Made by a program: the position numbers and the translations under genes. Source: CAVQND01 sp964653485 (GTDB lineage: Bacteria > Verrucomicrobiota > Verrucomicrobiia > Limisphaerales > UBA8199). From it: 64,000 bases of DNA. The DNA is taken from positions 11,167 through 75,166 of the forward strand of contig CAZZFF010000012.1 of the NCBI GenBank assembly GCA_964653485.1, given 5' to 3'. Shown here piece by piece: positions 60,642 to 64,000 of the stretch. The first letter of the stretch is position 1. Each line of letters starts with the position of its first letter. Under the pieces are notes generated by a model that made no database searches, was not told the DNA's origin, and worked only from the letters and a program-made list of their open reading frames with translations.

Positions 60642-62048
60642 ATGAACACGAGAGAAAGAACGTTCACGGCGGCAAGGCTGGTTCACGCGGATTGCCACGT
60701 GAAAACGACGAAACTCCTTGCCGCGGCGCTTGTGCTCTGCGGCGTTTGCACCTTTACAACCCAGGCGCTCGGCGCGACCGGCAGGCTCTTGGCAGGGACG
60801 GCCAAGGTGAGCATCACTCCCGTTACGGATGAGCCTCTCCATGATCCGGTGTACGCCCGGAGCCTGGTGCTGGAAATCAACCGCGAACGCCTGGCATTTG
60901 TCTCGGTCGATTTAGGGGTCTTCACCAGCGAGAAGGTCGAAACGGCCTGCAAAGAGACGTACGGGATTTCAAAGGTTTTCCTCTGCTCATCGCACAATCA
61001 TACGGGTCCCTCGAAGCCCGGCAAAGCCCCCGAGTACAGCGACCTGAAGGCCTTCTACGAGAAGCAAATCATCCAGGCCGTGGGGTTGGCGGTGACCAAT
61101 ATGTTCCCGGCCAGGATTGCCGCCGGGCGCAAGAGTTTCCCCCAGTTGGGATTCAAACGCCTGGTCGTCCGCGAGGACGGCCATGCCCGCGAGTCATGGA
61201 TGGGCGATGATCATTACGGCGCGATCAACCCGGACCGGATTCCTTTCGGGCCGGTTGACCAGGAAGTGGGCGTCATCCGGGTGGAGGACACCAACGGCCA
61301 GGCCCGGGCCATTATTATGAACTATGCCTGCCATGCCGACGTGGTCTGCCAGAGTTACGCGATTTCGGCCGATTACCCGGGAGTCGCCGCGCGGAAGGTT
61401 GAGGAGGCCTTTGGCAAAGGGGTGAACTGCCTCTTCGTCAACGGAGCTGCCGGCAATGTCGCCCCGTTGTTCACGGTCCCGCGAAGAGACGGTCCGAACG
61501 ATCCCTTCAAGACCGATTACGCGCCGATGGAACGGATGGGAGAGTTGCTGGCGTTTGAAACGGTCAAGGTGGCAAAGGCCCTGCGCGGCACGGGTGATGA
61601 AACGACCATCAAATACAAAGACGCCGCACTCGCCTTTACGGGACGCTTCGATCCCGCGAAGCATTTCGACGTTCGTCTCACCACGATCCTGATCAACGAC
61701 GACATCGTCATCGCGGCCAATCCCGGCGAGCTGTTTGCCGAGCTTGGGCTTGAATGGAAGGCGAAAATGCAGGCGGAGACAGCCAATCCCTTCTACTTCG
61801 GATACACCTGGAACGCAGGCCAGTGGCCCGGATATGTTCCGAGCATCAAGGGCGCCGCTTTGGGCGGATTCGGCGCCGACCAGGACCGCGGAATGATCGA
61901 GGTCGGCGCGGGAGAAGCCATTTTCAACAAACACCTTGAAAACTACTTCAGGCTCACGGGCCTGATGCGCGCCGAGCCGGGGCCGTCCGGATTCAAACGC
62001 GGCGCAAGATGGATCGTCACCCCGGTTCCCGAAGAGGCGGCACCGTGA
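60642..62048 (+). CDS. Exported neutral/alkaline ceramidase-like hydrolase
   Basis: 468 residues from ATG 60642; GTG 60699 is a good alternative, since it begins directly with the signal peptide VKTTKLLAAALVLCGVCTF. The mature domain is like the N-terminal region of neutral ceramidases: LLAGTAKVSITPV, VYARSLVLEINRERLAFVSVDLG, CSSHNHTGPSKPG, NYACHADVV, DYPGVAARKVEEAFG and LFVNGAAGNVAPLF. The His residues in SSHNHTG and CHADV are the zinc ligands of that fold. Many bacterial relatives in sugar-degrading loci have unknown substrates, so amidase activity on a lipid or sugar amide is only possible. Confidence 0.82.
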   Translation: MNTRERTFTAARLVHADCHVKTTKLLAAALVLCGVCTFTTQALGATGRLLAGTAKVSITPVTDEPLHDPVYARSLVLEINRERLAFVSVDLGVFTSEKVETACKETYGISKVFLCSSHNHTGPSKPGKAPEYSDLKAFYEKQIIQAVGLAVTNMFPARIAAGRKSFPQLGFKRLVVREDGHARESWMGDDHYGAINPDRIPFGPVDQEVGVIRVEDTNGQARAIIMNYACHADVVCQSYAISADYPGVAARKVEEAFGKGVNCLFVNGAAGNVAPLFTVPRRDGPNDPFKTDYAPMERMGELLAFETVKVAKALRGTGDETTIKYKDAALAFTGRFDPAKHFDVRLTTILINDDIVIAANPGELFAELGLEWKAKMQAETANPFYFGYTWNAGQWPGYVPSIKGAALGGFGADQDRGMIEVGAGEAIFNKHLENYFRLTGLMRAEPGPSGFKRGARWIVTPVPEEAAP

Positions 62049-62138
62049 GGCAAACCCATCAGCTCGGAGGCCGATCTCGCCGGTTGCGGCCAACGGCAAC
62101 AGCGGCTAGGCTGGTGGTGTTGAGAAAGGCCAAGAATT

Positions 62139-62363
62139 ATGTTTGCAGTTTACCGGACAAGCGTGGACGAGCTCGACCAGCAGTTCCTGGATGGTCTGAA
62201 AAAGGCCTTCGCGCACAAAGAAATTGAAATCACGGTGAGCGATGCGGACGAAACGGATTATCTGTTGCGCTCTCCCTCCAACCGCGAACAACTCTTGCGG
62301 GCAGTTGCCGACATCGAGCGAAACCGCAACATAGTCGTGCCCGAACAGCAGGCTTTCCAATGA
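62139..62363 (+). CDS. Antitoxin of a YoeB pair
   Basis: 74 residues: VDELDQQFLDGLKKAFAHKEIEITVSDADETDYLLRSPSNREQLLRAVADI. The DETxYLL...NRExLL pattern is shared by antitoxins preceding Txe/YoeB and other RelE-fold toxins. Overlaps the toxin start by four bases (ATGA). Would bind YoeB and repress the pair. Confidence 0.8.
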   Translation: MFAVYRTSVDELDQQFLDGLKKAFAHKEIEITVSDADETDYLLRSPSNREQLLRAVADIERNRNIVVPEQQAFQ

Positions 62364-62617
62364 GGAAAGTCGGCTTTCATTCTGAAGCCTTCGAGCAGTT
62401 CAACGATTGGGCCAAACAAGACAGCCAGGTTTTCGAGCGGCTGACCCGGCTGATCAAGGAAACCCTTCGCGACCCCTTTGGCGGCATCGGCAAGCCCGAA
62501 CCGCTCAAGCACGATTTGAAAGGTTACTGGTCTCGAAGGATCACTGATGAGCATCGCCTGGTTTACAAAGTAACCACCGAGATGGTCATCATCGTGTCGT
62601 GCAAGTACCATTACTAA
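62360..62617 (+). CDS. yoeB: YoeB/Txe-family mRNA interferase toxin
   Basis: 85 residues with the full YoeB pattern: FEQFNDWAKQDSQVFERLTRLIKET, GGIGKPEPLKHDLKGYWSRRITDEHRLVYKV, ending SCKYHY. Catalytic residues corresponding to E. coli Glu46, Arg65, His83 and Tyr84 are Glu47, Arg66, His84 and Tyr85. It cuts ribosome-bound mRNA. Intact pair with the ORF upstream. Confidence 0.9.
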   Translation: MRKVGFHSEAFEQFNDWAKQDSQVFERLTRLIKETLRDPFGGIGKPEPLKHDLKGYWSRRITDEHRLVYKVTTEMVIIVSCKYHY

Positions 62618-62649
62618 TGGCCATGGTGCGCAGTTGTGGCTTCACCATA

Positions 62650-64000
62650 ATGAGACAATGGATCACCTCTCAGGTTAGCCGTTGTCCTCACCTGCGAGAG
62701 AAGCTCAAGGCGCTTACAGTGTTCATCGCCGCCCTGTTTGTTTGCGCGGGAACGATGCGGGGGGCCGGACGGTATCTCAAGGTTGATTATCCGGCATCCA
62801 GCGTCGAAGGGGAACTGAGAATCGCCGTCACCTACACGCTCTGGATTCCGGACGGCATAGAGACATTCCGCGGCATCATCGTTCACCAGCACGGCGCGGG
62901 CATGACGGCCTCCAGGGAAGGCTCCACTGCCGCTTACGACCTTCACTGGCAGGCCCTGGCCAAAAAGTGGGACTGCGCCCTGCTCGGTCCAAGCTACCAC
63001 GTCTTAAACGACGGAGACCTCGGTGCCGCAGGCTCGGACTACTGGTTCGACCCCCGCCTCGGCTCGGACAAGACCTTCCTCAGAGCTATAGGCGACTTCG
63101 CAAACCGGACCGGCCATCCTGAATTGTCGGCCGTCCCGTGGGCGCTCTGGGGCCATTCCGCCGGCGCCGGATGGGCGGATGTCATGAGCAGCCTGCACCC
63201 CGAACGCGTGATCGCTGTTTACTACCGCTCCGGCTCGGCGTTCGTCTGGGCCGACAGACCGGCCATGTTCCCGCCGGTCGCAATCCCCGCCTCAAGCTAT
63301 GCCATCCCCAGGATATGCACCACCGGCGTGAAGGAGAAGGGCCTGACCCGCATCCTGCTGGCCACGTTCGGGCTTTACCGCACCAACGGGGCGCCCACCG
63401 GCTTCGCGCAGGACCCTCGCACTGGCCACGAGTGCGGCGACAGCCGCTATTTCGCCATCCCGTTCCTTGACGCGTGCCTGGCGATGCGGCTGCCGGACAA
63501 GGGGAGCAAAGACCAAACCCTGAAGCCTGTGGACATGAACATCGCCTGGCTGGCACCGCTCGGCGGCGACACGGCGGTGCGGGCGCCCGAATATCATGGA
63601 AAGCTGGAGGAGTCCGTGTGGCTGCCCAACGAAGCGGTGGCCAAGGCCTGGATGGAGTACGTCAAGACCGGCGCCGTGGGCGACACCACGCCGCCGCCGC
63701 CGCCCTTCAGCGTCCGGGCGACCCAAGCTGGAGATGAAGGCCGAGAAATCACCTGGGACGCGGAAGCGGACTTCGAGAGCGGCATTGGCGGCTTCATCGT
63801 CATGCGCGACGGGAAGGAGTTTGCCAAAGTGCCGGAGAAGCCGCTGGGCAAATTCGGGCGGCCATTGTTCCAATCGATGACGTATCACGATACGCCGGAG
63901 CAGCCCATGCCGAAGATGCGCTTCGTGGACACCTCGGCCAGACCGGACCAGGAACACCATTATGCCATAATAAGTGTGAACAGCGTGGGGCTGAAGTCAG
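62650..64000 (+). CDS. Exported alpha/beta-hydrolase-like protein, 3' end cut off
   Basis: Open from ATG 62650 (or in-frame ATGs at 62617 and 62623) to the window end, 450 codons so far. A signal-like helix (LKALTVFIAALFVCAGT) is followed by an alpha/beta-hydrolase core: IIVHQHGAGMTA (oxyanion loop region), nucleophile elbow WGHSAGAGWAD with Ser, and RVIAVYYRSGSAF. After about residue 360 a fibronectin-like segment starts (TPPPPPFSVRATQAGDEGREITW). Probably an esterase or peptidase of secreted degradative function. The rest of the gene lies beyond the window. Confidence 0.75.
   Translation, partial: MRQWITSQVSRCPHLREKLKALTVFIAALFVCAGTMRGAGRYLKVDYPASSVEGELRIAVTYTLWIPDGIETFRGIIVHQHGAGMTASREGSTAAYDLHWQALAKKWDCALLGPSYHVLNDGDLGAAGSDYWFDPRLGSDKTFLRAIGDFANRTGHPELSAVPWALWGHSAGAGWADVMSSLHPERVIAVYYRSGSAFVWADRPAMFPPVAIPASSYAIPRICTTGVKEKGLTRILLATFGLYRTNGAPTGFAQDPRTGHECGDSRYFAIPFLDACLAMRLPDKGSKDQTLKPVDMNIAWLAPLGGDTAVRAPEYHGKLEESVWLPNEAVAKAWMEYVKTGAVGDTTPPPPPFSVRATQAGDEGREITWDAEADFESGIGGFIVMRDGKEFAKVPEKPLGKFGRPLFQSMTYHDTPEQPMPKMRFVDTSARPDQEHHYAIISVNSVGLKS

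Noticed and set aside
1..64000. CRISPR array, rRNA or tRNA genes, complete insertion sequences
   Set aside because: No regularly spaced repeats, no conserved rRNA segments, no cloverleaf, and no intact transposase were found on reading both strands.

Overview
The window is GC-rich bacterial DNA with dense gene packing, many ATGA or TGATG stop/start overlaps, and gene families typical of the Verrucomicrobiota, probably near the Pedosphaera/Limisphaera group. The evidence is a complete alternative complex III operon, a sigma factor fused to a periplasmic domain, secreted proteins ending in the short '...FYR' beta domain, an H-X9-DG pseudopilin relic, and GH95 and beta-helix enzymes. The lineage is inferred from gene content. 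No rRNA, tRNA or CRISPR array was seen.

Layout. 1-9283 (minus): respiratory operon actABCDEF, a small membrane protein, and a truncated heme-copper-oxidase-subunit-I-like gene at the left edge. 9464-10714: a dead pseudopilin and a VapBC pair. 10974-12284: an exported metallo-beta-lactamase-fold protein. 12374-14017 and 17511-20990: large secreted repeat/LamG proteins flanking an ABC-2 exporter operon (14138-17521) in which one permease is split into two overlapping ORFs. 21069-23285: a small Cys-containing protein and a membrane-tethered sigma factor. 23391-33976: a cluster of two circularly permuted ATP-grasp proteins, two alpha-E domains and three transglutaminases. 34187-37001: a helix-hairpin-helix protein, an integron-integrase relic, a SIMPL gene that looks like an integron cassette with attC-like ends, and a second partial HhH copy. 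37034-42839: housekeeping genes (Uma2, dprA, plsC, cmk, aroA, tyrA and a small ORF). 43221-47307: a TIM-barrel protein and a HAD / unknown / PfkB operon. 47511-52407: an orphan antitoxin, an ABC ATPase, a sugar isomerase-like protein, a CnrYXH-like metal-sensing sigma module and a lipoprotein. 52476-56126: a DNA methylase and an EF-G paralogue. 56424-64000: a beta-helix protein, GH95 fucosidase, toxin-antitoxin remnants, a ceramidase-like enzyme, a YoeB pair and a partial esterase-like protein.

How genes work together. ActA-F would oxidise menaquinol and pass electrons towards the terminal oxidase whose genes begin at the left edge. The ATP-grasp/alpha-E/transglutaminase set is a conserved but functionally unproven peptide-ligation/cleavage system. 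The CnrY-, CnrX- and CnrH-like proteins form an envelope-signal-to-transcription relay. The right end looks like a polysaccharide/glycolipid degradation region. The strongest unusual signal is the degenerate integron: the heptamers at the two ends of the SIMPL cassette are exact reverse complements, as expected for an excisable cassette.
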